Made by a program: the position numbers and the translations under genes. From IMG/VR virus record IMGVR_UViG_3300045581_000306, positions 1-63,361 of that record: a DNA stretch of 63,361 nucleotides. One strand, written 5' to 3'. The notes under the pieces are model-generated. The model saw only the letters and a list, made by a program, of their open reading frames with translations, did no database searches and was not told the origin of the DNA. Origin of the DNA: a virus. Positions 45,738 to 55,129 of the stretch are shown here, one piece after another (positions within the stretch are counted from its first letter, which is position 1; every line of letters begins with the position of its first letter).

Positions 45738-46202
45738 TCAATTCACTCCCCAATTTCCTTCTCCATGCCGTGCGTCGAAAAGGCATTTGTAAAAGAGGTC
45801 TTTGTTCTTTTTGCAAATTCCCCTTGGGCTAACCTCAAAACCACCTTCTTTATTCACCCATACAAGACACTTTGCACCATTTGTGAGTGTCCCTTGAAAT
45901 TCAACATTGCTTGCAATAGAGTATGAAATTTGGGCTTTTGCCTTTTCCTTTGTGATCGATGCAACAGGAGCTTTGAGTCTGGTTTTGACATAAATGTAAT
46001 TAGGGTCTTCCAGATCATTGTTGTTCTGCTGAATGCGGAGCAGAGCATATGGATACAATTCATCCACTAATTTGCTTTCTCCTTCTGCCTTCACTTTTTT
46101 CTTGAGACTATGACAGTAGTCAAATGTATGAGGCGTATTGTCCAGATTGAATGGTTTTCGCTCGATCCAATTGATGTTTGATCCACAATATTTGCATTTC
46201 AT
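45738..46202 (-). CDS. First early protein, zinc-ribbon N-terminus
   Basis: 154 residues. CKYCGSNINW and later DYCHSLKKKV suggest a metal-binding N-terminus; the middle (YPYALLRIQQNNNDLEDPNY) and a beta domain follow, ending FDARHGEGNWGVN. It is the first gene after promoter P1 and probably one of the earliest expressed; the role may be host takeover. Not recognised. Confidence 0.65.
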   Translation of the reverse strand: MKCKYCGSNINWIERKPFNLDNTPHTFDYCHSLKKKVKAEGESKLVDELYPYALLRIQQNNNDLEDPNYIYVKTRLKAPVASITKEKAKAQISYSIASNVEFQGTLTNGAKCLVWVNKEGGFEVSPRGICKKNKDLFYKCLFDARHGEGNWGVN

Positions 46203-46251
46203 GGTTGTATTTTTTGGTTCGTCGTTGGCGTTGTGCCTCCGATCTGGGTTC

Positions 46252-46306
46252 AGAATACCAAATCCGCTTGGGTTATCAAGAATTATTTTTTGACTCTTGT
46301 GTCATA
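46252..46306 (-). promoter_or_regulatory. Early promoter P1
   Basis: Minus strand: TATGACA (46306-46300), 20 bases, TTGATA (-35, 46279-46274), ACCCAA adjacent, 16-base spacer, TATTCT (-10, 46257-46252). Leader of about 44 bases. It opens the early region after the late-operon hairpin. Confidence 0.75.
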
Positions 46307-46358
46307 AAAAAACCATTTATGCTTGACGCTTGATCAAAAACCCAAGTAGTCCGAAGAA

Positions 46359-46381
46359 CCGCATGAACACTAGTTCTGCGG
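46359..46381 (-). terminator. Hairpin ending the late region
   Basis: Minus strand CCGCAGAAC-TAGT-GTTC-A-TGCGG: a 9-bp stem with one bulged A, six bases beyond the tRNA-Met; a GGGTTTTT run follows about 16 bases later. Probably terminates or processes the long late transcript. Confidence 0.6.
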
Positions 46382-46385
46382 GGGT

Positions 46386-46454
46386 AGCAGGACAAGGATT
46401 TGAACCTTGAACTTCAGGTTATGGGCCTGACGAGATACCTTTTCTCTATCCTGC
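46386..46454 (-). tRNA. tRNA with CAT anticodon (Met or Ile2)
   Basis: Acceptor GCAGGA/TCCTGC, short D-arm GAGA/TCTC with GG in the loop, anticodon arm TCAGG-CCCATAA-CCTGA, T-arm CAAGG-TTCAAAT-CCTTG. It is short (69 bases with discriminator U) and has one base between acceptor and D-arm, so somewhat degenerate. It could decode AUG, or AUA if modified by TilS. Confidence 0.65.
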
Positions 46455-46460
46455 GGAAAA

Positions 46461-46616
46461 TTATTTTTTGCGAGCAGCAGCAGCTTTTTTCGCTCGCGCC
46501 TTGCGCTGTACTGCGTAGGCAATCGCCACCGATTGTTTCACCGATTTTCCTGACTTTACCTCCGAGGAAACATTGCGATCAAAGCAATTTTGTGAAGCGC
46601 ATTTTCGTAGTGGCAT
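46461..46616 (-). CDS. 51-residue basic protein
   Basis: ATG at 46616 opens MPLRKCASQNCFDRNVSSEV then KSGKSVKQSVAIAYAVQRKA and an Arg/Lys/Ala end. The 'SG...KQ.VAIAY...RKA' pattern is seen in small conserved phage proteins (often repeated near internal virion genes). It follows the polyvalent protein by four bases and precedes the tRNA. May be packaged with DNA. Confidence 0.7.
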   Translation of the reverse strand: MPLRKCASQNCFDRNVSSEVKSGKSVKQSVAIAYAVQRKARAKKAAAARKK

Positions 46617-46620
46617 AAAA

Positions 46621-49600
46621 TTATTCTACTGGAGATTTAATTCCTGTCAAAGGAGCAACCGGAGCTACAACCGGAGGCTTGAGATCGGCTAAAAGTTTTT
46701 CTGCTTTTGCCAATGCTACCTCGGCTTTTTGTTTAGCTTTTTGATCAGTTGGATCGACCTTTGCCAATTGATTCCTAGTCTCCTCTACTTTTAGTTCTGC
46801 TTTTTCTAGCTTCTTGTCTGCTTTCTTCGCATCTGCAATTGCCTTCTTTCGGGCGGCAACAAGTTGAGCGTACTCTTCTGGAGTTTTAGCATCTTTGATT
46901 TTTGTCAATTTCAACTCTGTGTCGTAAGGAACCAGTCGAACAATTTCTTTTTTCTTCGTGCCGTCTTGTTGCTCCACCTGACGCTCAAGTTGGAAAAGAG
47001 TCCCGTAACTCATCAATTCGGATACATTCTCTGCGGAGTCAGCGTAGTCGGCAGGCTCGGCCCCGGATACTTGCGCTCCATAAAGACCAAATAATTCTTT
47101 TTCATTGTACCAGAGTGCTGCCTGCATATCAGCAATGCTGATGTCAATGCCTTTTCTGCGAAGTTTCTTCTGGGCGATCTCCATGACATTTTGCTGGAAG
47201 TCACGCTCAAGATCGGTTCGTGGAGCAGCAACTGGATCAGATCGATTCTCAACCCAGTTTTTCGCAGCCCTACGGAGGTCGCTTTTCGTTTTGTATTGAC
47301 CAGACCTAAACCTGTCTTCAAGTGCTGTTGCGAAGTCCAGCATTCTTTGAGGATCATTGATCAACTCTCCAAATTCATTTTCGGTTAATCCCTCAAGTTC
47401 TGTTTCGTTGAAGTAATCAAACAAAATCTCCTTGCCTTCGCTATTAGTTTTCTTAACGAAAGGCTTGAATTCTCGACCATAGGATTCGGTTTTGTTCTTC
47501 CGATACTGTTCTAGCAATGCTTTTCGGAACGCATCGTACTGCTTTGCTTCTTTAAGTGATGCGTGTTGGAAAACATTCCCAAGAATTCTATTCCATGTCC
47601 GGGTGTACCACAGGTCTGCCGTGAGCGTTGAATAATCTCCATGCAGGTTATTGATGAACGATCCGATCTTTGGCCCAAAGACGCTAAACCCTGTCACCAT
47701 CTGATCTGACTTACCATCTACTGAAAGAGGTTCACCTTTAAAATAAAGGTTTTTATTTTTCTTCAGGTATGCGTTCCACTCGGAAACTGTCATTTTTTTC
47801 CTGAATATTTTGTCCAGAGTTTGCGTGTCGTTGTTTTTTAAAAGTTCATCGAGCTTCAGCAAATTGTTTTCAATAGCCCTAGTCTGACCTCCAAAAGTGT
47901 CATACAATAATTCTTCGCTTGCTATCTCTGGCAAGGTCTTCCCGTTCTCCAAGAGGAACTGAATCCTTGCCGCCATCTTTCCATTCTCGAAAACATTGTT
48001 GCCCTGTGAGGTGATTCCCAGCACAGAATCAAACACGAACTCTTTATCGGCGTTATAATCTTTTGAATTGCGATTCAAGAATGGGAAATACTTCGCGTAT
48101 TCAGCCTTCATTCTTTTCAAAGCTGCATCATACCACCCAATGGCATTAGGAGCGTCAGGATTCTGCTTTGCTCGCTCCATGTGTCCTACAACTTCATCCA
48201 CGATAGTCTCTGAAATAATTTGCCCTGCCCGTGGACTGTAGTCGCCGGGAGCAATAAAACCATCGTCTGCGCTTCTGCGCTGCAAAGCGTACATGAGATC
48301 GTTTACCGAGGTCTTGAGCTTGCCGTCTTTGGTGTAGAATGATTCAGGCACGACAAATTTTTCTGTGCCTTCCAGAATTGGAGTCACAGATCGGCTCAAG
48401 CCTGTCGCGGGATACAATTGCTCGCGGATATAGTCCGCAACTTCCTGACCTAGTCCGTATCGTTCTGCGAATCGGTCTGGGTCGAAGGTGAATCCTTCGC
48501 CTGCGAGGGCTTTTGCGTACGGGACAAGAACTGAATCGATACCCCCTCGGAGTAATACGGAGAGTCCTCCGGTAGTGGCGTACTCCCTGCCAATGCCGCC
48601 TGCCTCCTCGCCTCTTCCCTGCTGATCTTGTAGATTTTTTTCATTTATTGATGCTCCTTTCAGCCAATCTGGAACTCTGGTGCTTCCATCTTCTGCTGTA
48701 AAGTCTGAAGTTGTGTCATAGTAAAAAGAATCAACAAGAGTGTCGTGGAAATTTTTAATTCCTGCCGCTTTTTGGATTTCACCAAGTTTATCATAAAATC
48801 CTTCAATCCCATCAAAGTTTGCCGCCTTGATGCCTTTGCCGTCAACAGTCACCGACAACCCATCAATGCCTACTTGTTTGGCCTTTTCAAAAGCCTTCAG
48901 GATTTGATCCTCGGTCAGTTTTTTATTGTGAACCAAGTAAACAGATGGCGCACCTTCAGTCAGGCCAATGCTGGGTTTCCAAGCAATGCCTGCGTCTTGC
49001 GTCATTAAAACAGACAACCATTTTGTTATCGTCTGCGCTTGATCCCATGTCATTCCCGGCGCGGAGAAGACAAAGCTAGGTTCAGCTTCAAATTTCCATG
49101 TTCCAAGAATATTATCAAAATTGATTCCTTCCAATCCTGCCGCACTAGCTACAAATTGCTTGAATTTTTTTGTCTTGAACAATGTGGCAACTGCACTTTG
49201 CAAGGATTTCAAAGCAGTTTCTCGATCTGCCGGGAACTTGAATGGTGCTGGAGTCATACCCCGTTGAAGTTCATTGATCCGTTTAGTCAATCGGTCTACT
49301 TGCGCTACTTGGATGGCATCGTCAATGGTAAATTCCTTGTCATCTTTTGCCATGAATTCCTGAAGAAATTGATCGACTTCTTTTATTCGACTCCGGTCTT
49401 CATCGGATTTATTTTGTTTATTCAAAAGATCGTTATTCTCCCACCAAAGATTGCCGATTTCCATTAAGGCATCCCGTTTTTTATTAAATTCTTCGCTGCG
49501 CGGAGCTAATGTTTCTAAAAGGTCTTTTTTGCGTTGCTCGGAAAGTTCTAGTTCGGGTTGCAGTTTGGCAACGGATGTATATTCAAACCCGTATTTACCG

Positions 49601-52600
49601 GGCTTCCCGCCGATCACAACAGAGAAGTCTCCAGCATCTTCCTTCATGGTTTTCTCAACTTGCTTTGGTAATACAGAAGCACGAACAGGAGGCTCGACCC
49701 CCTGCAAAGGCGGAATCATGTCAGAGATGCGGCGATAGGTTTGCGGTGCTTCCACGCCTGTCATGCCTTGCGGTTCTTGCTCTGCTGGCATGAACTGCAT
49801 AACCGGGCCTACAGGCTTATCGTTTTTTTCGAGAACCTTGATTAATTTATCGTCAAAAACAACATAGTTATGAGTTCCTTCTCCAGCACCTCGGCTTATC
49901 GCATCAAAGTATTGAATACCCGGAACTCCGCGAGATAGTAAAAAGTTAGATGCTTTGGGAGCGTCTTCTGTAGGTCTGCCACCAAAGGTATTAACTAAAT
50001 GTCTGTATGCTCCCTTTCCAGAAATCGACAAAGGGTCTGGCATCGGTTCTTTAAATCGCTCTAATTCTTCTGGCTTAAATGGTTTTCCACCAGCTTTTGT
50101 TCCTTTTTTAAGAATATATTCTCTTGCATCTGATATTTTTTTAAACTCGGAAATAATGGCAGGAAGAACAGCATCTTGAACAGTTTTGCTTTGTTCGCTT
50201 AATGGCTTATCCCAGTCTAGTAATTGTTCTGGTTTTACATCAAGATCAACAGAATAGAATGTTCCTTCGCTAAATGATTTTTTAACTATATTATTTGCTT
50301 TTTCTTTTAAATCATCTGGCAATGTTTGCGATATTTCAGATAAGTAATTAGCAAATTGACCAATGTCATCAATTGCATCTAACGAAAATACAGGTGCTTC
50401 AAGTTCGTTGTATGGGCCATTCCAGCTTAATCCTTTATCAATTCTACCTTGAAGTTGACGCATTACAGCATTTGCTTCTCTGATAGGCTTTTTAGATACT
50501 TCAGACAGTTTATCTCTGTAGGATTTTGCTACATTAGGATTTCCAGAGAAATACAGTCCATAGCCATAAGCCTGCGATCCCTCTCCAGAACCTATTTTAC
50601 TAATGCTGAATTCATCAAAGTCGTAAGGTGACCCGTGGAATGCAGGGAGAAATTGTATCCCGGCGGGTGCTACAACTGCGTTAGAAAATGCAGTTCCAGA
50701 ACGAATGCGGTCTTTTAATGATTGGCGATATTGAACAACATCATTTGCTGCCGCCTCGATTTGCTGATCGGTAACATTTTCTGGTATTTGTAATGCACCA
50801 GATGATTCAACTGTTGCACGAATATGCTGCGCGAGGGTCTGCGATTTATTGTCTACTCTGCCTGAATTGTAGTCATTTACTGCTGCCAGAATTACATTTG
50901 TTGGCTCATTCATCGTATCCACATCGGTAGTCTCCGGTGCTTCAACAATGTCTTCAGTTTCCGCTTCACGATCTTCCGCTTGCGAATCTAACTTTTGGTA
51001 AATTTGCTCAAGCTCGGATTCGTATGCATTAATATTTTTGTCAGTTCCTCCAGCAGCATACATTTTATCTAATTCTGAAGATAAAAATCTTGCTCGTTCC
51101 TGTGGCATCTCGACTTCAGTCTCTACAACTTCAAGAGATGGTTTTTCTGGTTCGCTTTCCATTGGATCGAACACAGCTTGCGTAGGATCAAACATGGAGC
51201 GAACGCGAAGTTTTCCATCTTGAACATCTACATACTCGGCAGGACGCAAAAGGTCTTGTTCGTGCAATTGCAGTTCCAGAGGCTCGACATTGCCTTGCGC
51301 GGCGAGTCGTGCTAGTTCGGCATCAACTTCCATGCCTTGAGCGAACTGCTCTGGAGTTTGTAATTCAGCAAATGGATTTTCAGCCGGGAGATAGTTTTGG
51401 ACTGCTAGTTCATAGCTGAACGGCATCTTCGGCAATGCGGTTTCATCATAGCTATTGACACGATCCATGCGCCGGGAGCGGATCACAACATCGCGGCTAT
51501 CCTGCCCTCTGCGTTTTGGCAATGTGGTTCTAGCTGGGTTAGCTTCGCGAGTTTCTTTGCGATAAACATTGAACAGGTCATTGATCCTATTCTTCATGTC
51601 CATCGCGACAGCAGGGTCTGGGTGCAAGCCAATATGCCCCTGCAAGCCTGCCTTGTGATTATGCAGGTATTGCCTGACAGAATCCCAGAACTTGGTCATG
51701 TCTCCACCCCACAGGCTCAAATTGCGAGGACGCTTTGCTGCCCATGCGTTCGCCTTATCGTGCATCCGCGACAACGACATTGTTGTCATCAAAAAATTGC
51801 CTTGCTTGTCAAACTGGAATCCAATTGGGATTTCAGTCCGCATCTGCGGTTGCAACGCACGATACTTCCCATCACGCAATGCCGCCTGATATTCGATCTC
51901 TACGATGCTTCCATCTTTGCGCCCCAAGATATCGTTAAAGAATGCAATCTTGCGTTTAAGCGATGGCGCAACGAGATCGTTTGGCAATGCATTGATTGCT
52001 GCAATCTGTGTTGGAGAAAGCGTCCCGCGATAATTGCCGTTGCCCGTGTCTTCCAACCTCACTCCAGAACCATCGTCTGGTGCTTCGTCAATAACTTTTC
52101 GGATTGCTTCACCACGCTTCTTTGCGCGGCGTTTGGATTCCCGTGGAGAAAGGATGCGCGGCGATCCATCGGCATTTCTGGCAATGCGCGTGTCAACAGA
52201 AATAGATGTGCCATCAGGCATCGCTTGAAGCGGGATGTCAGGCCCAAGTGAAATAGGATTGCCTTGCTCATCCACCAACTGACCATTTGCAAAGCGATAG
52301 TCGCTGACAAACGAATCAACTTTCGCGCCCGGAGGAACGACAATCTCTTGCGTCTGACCATCCGGGGTTGTCATTTTGACAACTTGTTCCTGCTCGAAAA
52401 AGTCAGAATGCTTGTAGCGTTCTTGCAAGACTCGATTAGTTGCCAACTCTGTCAAAGGAATCTCTGGCGCATCTTTTAACGGATCGGAATTATAAACCAA
52501 TGACTCGTTCAAATCGCGCAATCCTCGTTGGTATTGGCGCATCATTGCCATTGCCTCTGGGTTTAATTGCGCCCCAATGACAGATGAGAATTGACCTTGG

Positions 52601-55128
52601 TCATCGACAACAACTCCATAATTACGCAAACCCTCTTTGATCCGCTTCAAAGCTCCGTTCTTTGTCTTGGTTTCAATCCAATCCACAACAGAACGACCAA
52701 CGGAATCCAGATTGCCTCGCAAATTGCCTTGGATGCCGCCAGAAAGCCCTGCCAACTCGGACAGGTACTCTTCCTTCATGTAGTTCCTCAACTGATCCTG
52801 ATTGGCAAATTGAGAAAGGAATGACGCGCCACCAGCAGAGTCCATTGCCGCCGCATACTGCAATGCAAATTTGTCCAAGTCTGCATCTGAAACAATGCCT
52901 TTGGAAACTGTTTCAAAAGTTCCATCAGGATTAAGAATTTTCTGGTCGAAAAGTTCTTTCCGAATCGGAGCGAGCATATCACGAACCTCTTGGAAGTTCG
53001 ACAATGCGTGTTGCATTTCGTGATTAATGACTCGACCAAGATTCAATCCATCACGCCCCATTTGGGCAACCAGATCGCCATTGATAACGACTGTCGCGCC
53101 TTTCTGGTTCTGCAACTTCAAATGCTCTGGTTGACCAGTTCTTTCTGAAATCGCAAATCCTCTGGCAGTAGATGCCCCGGCTACATCTTGCAGATATTGT
53201 TTGATCGTTTGATCGGCTAGATTGAGCAGTTCCTGCTCTGATGGTGACAATCGAGGATTGCCCACAAGCTGACGAACTACACTCTCGGCATCGGTCAATG
53301 TCTTGCCATAAAGATCGCGATAGAAATCGTCCATTTGATCAGGACGAAGAACCTTGACTTGGATGTTATTCAATCCTGCCGCTGCGCCTGTGGTCTTTGC
53401 CAAGTCCATTGCATCAGCAAAGCTCAATTGTACCTGACGCTTGATTTCAGCCTCGGTCTGCGGAGTTGATTTATCCAGACCCTTCCTTTGCTGCGTGAAA
53501 AGATCGATTTGATCTTGGATTCGCTTCTCATCTTCTTTGCGAATCTGCGCGGCTTTTTTCGCTTCAAGATTTTTGATCTTCAGATCAAGAGCAGACTTAA
53601 TGTTGTTGACATTCGACAACTCATCGATGCTGGACATCAAGGTCGGATCAGCAGTTTGAACGAATCGTTGAATATCGGCATCTTGATCCTTACGCAATTG
53701 AGCAGGATCAGGAGTGATTACGGCATCGATCTTTTCTGCAAGACCAGTTGTAGGATCAATCAATGCTGCACCACGCTCCATGAGCCTTGCGCCACTATAT
53801 GCGCCAATGCCTGCGCCAACGCCAGCAGTATAGCCTAGATCGCGAGCAGTCTCGATATCTGGCAATCCTAGTGCCACATTCAGCACCGCACCATTGACGG
53901 CAGGCTGAATGATTGCGTTGGATTGGCGTACTGCCCAGTCTGCTGCTTTTGCTCGACCTTTGCCGCCCAATGCTTCAGGCCCGAATAATTTCTTGGTTAA
54001 ATCTCCAGCAGTCGCAGCCCGTCCTGCTCGCTCAAACATTCCACGCCTACCCGGCCCAGCTTGCCCAGCAACATCTGCAATTGTTGTTGCAATACCTCTA
54101 GTCATCTTTGCTGGCAGCTTTGCTGGCAAAGCAATAAATGTATTAGCGGAAGACCTAACAAAAGTATCAGGATCACCAACTGTGTACTCTCCGATTTTGC
54201 GAGATGCGGTTTGAATTGCCTCAATGCCAGTTTCAACGCCACCAGCAGTTTTAGCCACTCCTTTTGCAAGCGGAGCAACAACACCTTTCAAGGCTAATTC
54301 GCCTGCCTTCTGCGTTACTTTACCTGTAGCTTGTCCAAATGCTTTTGTGACTGTATTTGTACCCGGCAATGAAAGCGGATTAGCTACATCAAAAAGCAAA
54401 GCAACATTTTCATTAATTTCTTCTTTCTTTAAACCAGATTCTTTTACTAGGTCTTCGTATGCTTTTTTAGCAAGTTCAGCTTCTTCTGGAGTCGCGCCTT
54501 GAGCTAATGCGGCAGCATATGCAAGTTTCTGTAATAATGGATTTTCCGACAATAAACGAGCGGCATGATCAGGATTGTCTTCGTATACTTTTTGAGAAAA
54601 CTGACGCATCCCCTCGCGGAGCATATATTTTTCAAATCGTTCGTCTTTAGACCTTCCTAATAATTTGTCAGTAATATCACTACCAAACATTGCAAACCTT
54701 ACGGCAGCATCTGCCGCTTCTTGTGATCCCTCGGCAACTCCAACTGCTCCCGATCTCCAAGTATTGCCTGCTACTTTTAATGTTTTCTCCGCTTCTTCTG
54801 GAGATTGCGACATTGCATCGATAGGTTTTAAGATGCCCTTGTAAATAAATTCACCAGCACCAGTTCCAAGTTGTTTTGCAATATTAATTCCAGTAGGAAT
54901 AAAAGTAGAGATTGCTTCAGATGCTTTTTGCGTAAATGGCTTTTCTTCTTCAGCATCAAACAAAATGCGTTCTTGATCACGGGACAGTTCTTGACCAGAT
55001 TGCTTCATTTGTTGAAGCGTGCCTACATCTTTAATTTTAGTAGGACTATTATCTAACTCATCTTCAGGAGGTCGCCATTGTTGATTTAGATTTTTATCTA
55101 ACTCATCTTCAGGAGGTTGCCAAGCCAT
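46621..55128 (-). CDS. Giant polyvalent virion protein (metalloprotease + ADP-ribosyltransferase)
   Basis: 2835 residues. The start holds a tandem duplicate (WQPPEDELD / WRPPEDELD). Around 703-707 the zinc-protease motif HEMQH occurs in RVINHEMQHALSNF. Residues about 1495-1765 match the ADP-ribosyltransferase domain of polyvalent proteins: FHGSPYDFDEFSISKIGSGE, GSQAYGYGLYFSGNPNVAKS and closing NYVVFDDKLIKVLEKN. Further conserved blocks follow (RMDRVNSYDE/MPFSYELAVQNYLP near 1230; GPKIGSFINNLHGDYSTLTA near 2490), and the C-terminus is a Lys/Glu/Ala coiled coil. Such proteins are thought to be ejected with the DNA to disarm the host. Its start is four bases past the coiled-coil gene. Confidence 0.88.
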   Translation of the reverse strand: MAWQPPEDELDKNLNQQWRPPEDELDNSPTKIKDVGTLQQMKQSGQELSRDQERILFDAEEEKPFTQKASEAISTFIPTGINIAKQLGTGAGEFIYKGILKPIDAMSQSPEEAEKTLKVAGNTWRSGAVGVAEGSQEAADAAVRFAMFGSDITDKLLGRSKDERFEKYMLREGMRQFSQKVYEDNPDHAARLLSENPLLQKLAYAAALAQGATPEEAELAKKAYEDLVKESGLKKEEINENVALLFDVANPLSLPGTNTVTKAFGQATGKVTQKAGELALKGVVAPLAKGVAKTAGGVETGIEAIQTASRKIGEYTVGDPDTFVRSSANTFIALPAKLPAKMTRGIATTIADVAGQAGPGRRGMFERAGRAATAGDLTKKLFGPEALGGKGRAKAADWAVRQSNAIIQPAVNGAVLNVALGLPDIETARDLGYTAGVGAGIGAYSGARLMERGAALIDPTTGLAEKIDAVITPDPAQLRKDQDADIQRFVQTADPTLMSSIDELSNVNNIKSALDLKIKNLEAKKAAQIRKEDEKRIQDQIDLFTQQRKGLDKSTPQTEAEIKRQVQLSFADAMDLAKTTGAAAGLNNIQVKVLRPDQMDDFYRDLYGKTLTDAESVVRQLVGNPRLSPSEQELLNLADQTIKQYLQDVAGASTARGFAISERTGQPEHLKLQNQKGATVVINGDLVAQMGRDGLNLGRVINHEMQHALSNFQEVRDMLAPIRKELFDQKILNPDGTFETVSKGIVSDADLDKFALQYAAAMDSAGGASFLSQFANQDQLRNYMKEEYLSELAGLSGGIQGNLRGNLDSVGRSVVDWIETKTKNGALKRIKEGLRNYGVVVDDQGQFSSVIGAQLNPEAMAMMRQYQRGLRDLNESLVYNSDPLKDAPEIPLTELATNRVLQERYKHSDFFEQEQVVKMTTPDGQTQEIVVPPGAKVDSFVSDYRFANGQLVDEQGNPISLGPDIPLQAMPDGTSISVDTRIARNADGSPRILSPRESKRRAKKRGEAIRKVIDEAPDDGSGVRLEDTGNGNYRGTLSPTQIAAINALPNDLVAPSLKRKIAFFNDILGRKDGSIVEIEYQAALRDGKYRALQPQMRTEIPIGFQFDKQGNFLMTTMSLSRMHDKANAWAAKRPRNLSLWGGDMTKFWDSVRQYLHNHKAGLQGHIGLHPDPAVAMDMKNRINDLFNVYRKETREANPARTTLPKRRGQDSRDVVIRSRRMDRVNSYDETALPKMPFSYELAVQNYLPAENPFAELQTPEQFAQGMEVDAELARLAAQGNVEPLELQLHEQDLLRPAEYVDVQDGKLRVRSMFDPTQAVFDPMESEPEKPSLEVVETEVEMPQERARFLSSELDKMYAAGGTDKNINAYESELEQIYQKLDSQAEDREAETEDIVEAPETTDVDTMNEPTNVILAAVNDYNSGRVDNKSQTLAQHIRATVESSGALQIPENVTDQQIEAAANDVVQYRQSLKDRIRSGTAFSNAVVAPAGIQFLPAFHGSPYDFDEFSISKIGSGEGSQAYGYGLYFSGNPNVAKSYRDKLSEVSKKPIREANAVMRQLQGRIDKGLSWNGPYNELEAPVFSLDAIDDIGQFANYLSEISQTLPDDLKEKANNIVKKSFSEGTFYSVDLDVKPEQLLDWDKPLSEQSKTVQDAVLPAIISEFKKISDAREYILKKGTKAGGKPFKPEELERFKEPMPDPLSISGKGAYRHLVNTFGGRPTEDAPKASNFLLSRGVPGIQYFDAISRGAGEGTHNYVVFDDKLIKVLEKNDKPVGPVMQFMPAEQEPQGMTGVEAPQTYRRISDMIPPLQGVEPPVRASVLPKQVEKTMKEDAGDFSVVIGGKPGKYGFEYTSVAKLQPELELSEQRKKDLLETLAPRSEEFNKKRDALMEIGNLWWENNDLLNKQNKSDEDRSRIKEVDQFLQEFMAKDDKEFTIDDAIQVAQVDRLTKRINELQRGMTPAPFKFPADRETALKSLQSAVATLFKTKKFKQFVASAAGLEGINFDNILGTWKFEAEPSFVFSAPGMTWDQAQTITKWLSVLMTQDAGIAWKPSIGLTEGAPSVYLVHNKKLTEDQILKAFEKAKQVGIDGLSVTVDGKGIKAANFDGIEGFYDKLGEIQKAAGIKNFHDTLVDSFYYDTTSDFTAEDGSTRVPDWLKGASINEKNLQDQQGRGEEAGGIGREYATTGGLSVLLRGGIDSVLVPYAKALAGEGFTFDPDRFAERYGLGQEVADYIREQLYPATGLSRSVTPILEGTEKFVVPESFYTKDGKLKTSVNDLMYALQRRSADDGFIAPGDYSPRAGQIISETIVDEVVGHMERAKQNPDAPNAIGWYDAALKRMKAEYAKYFPFLNRNSKDYNADKEFVFDSVLGITSQGNNVFENGKMAARIQFLLENGKTLPEIASEELLYDTFGGQTRAIENNLLKLDELLKNNDTQTLDKIFRKKMTVSEWNAYLKKNKNLYFKGEPLSVDGKSDQMVTGFSVFGPKIGSFINNLHGDYSTLTADLWYTRTWNRILGNVFQHASLKEAKQYDAFRKALLEQYRKNKTESYGREFKPFVKKTNSEGKEILFDYFNETELEGLTENEFGELINDPQRMLDFATALEDRFRSGQYKTKSDLRRAAKNWVENRSDPVAAPRTDLERDFQQNVMEIAQKKLRRKGIDISIADMQAALWYNEKELFGLYGAQVSGAEPADYADSAENVSELMSYGTLFQLERQVEQQDGTKKKEIVRLVPYDTELKLTKIKDAKTPEEYAQLVAARKKAIADAKKADKKLEKAELKVEETRNQLAKVDPTDQKAKQKAEVALAKAEKLLADLKPPVVAPVAPLTGIKSPVE

Positions 55129-55129
55129 A

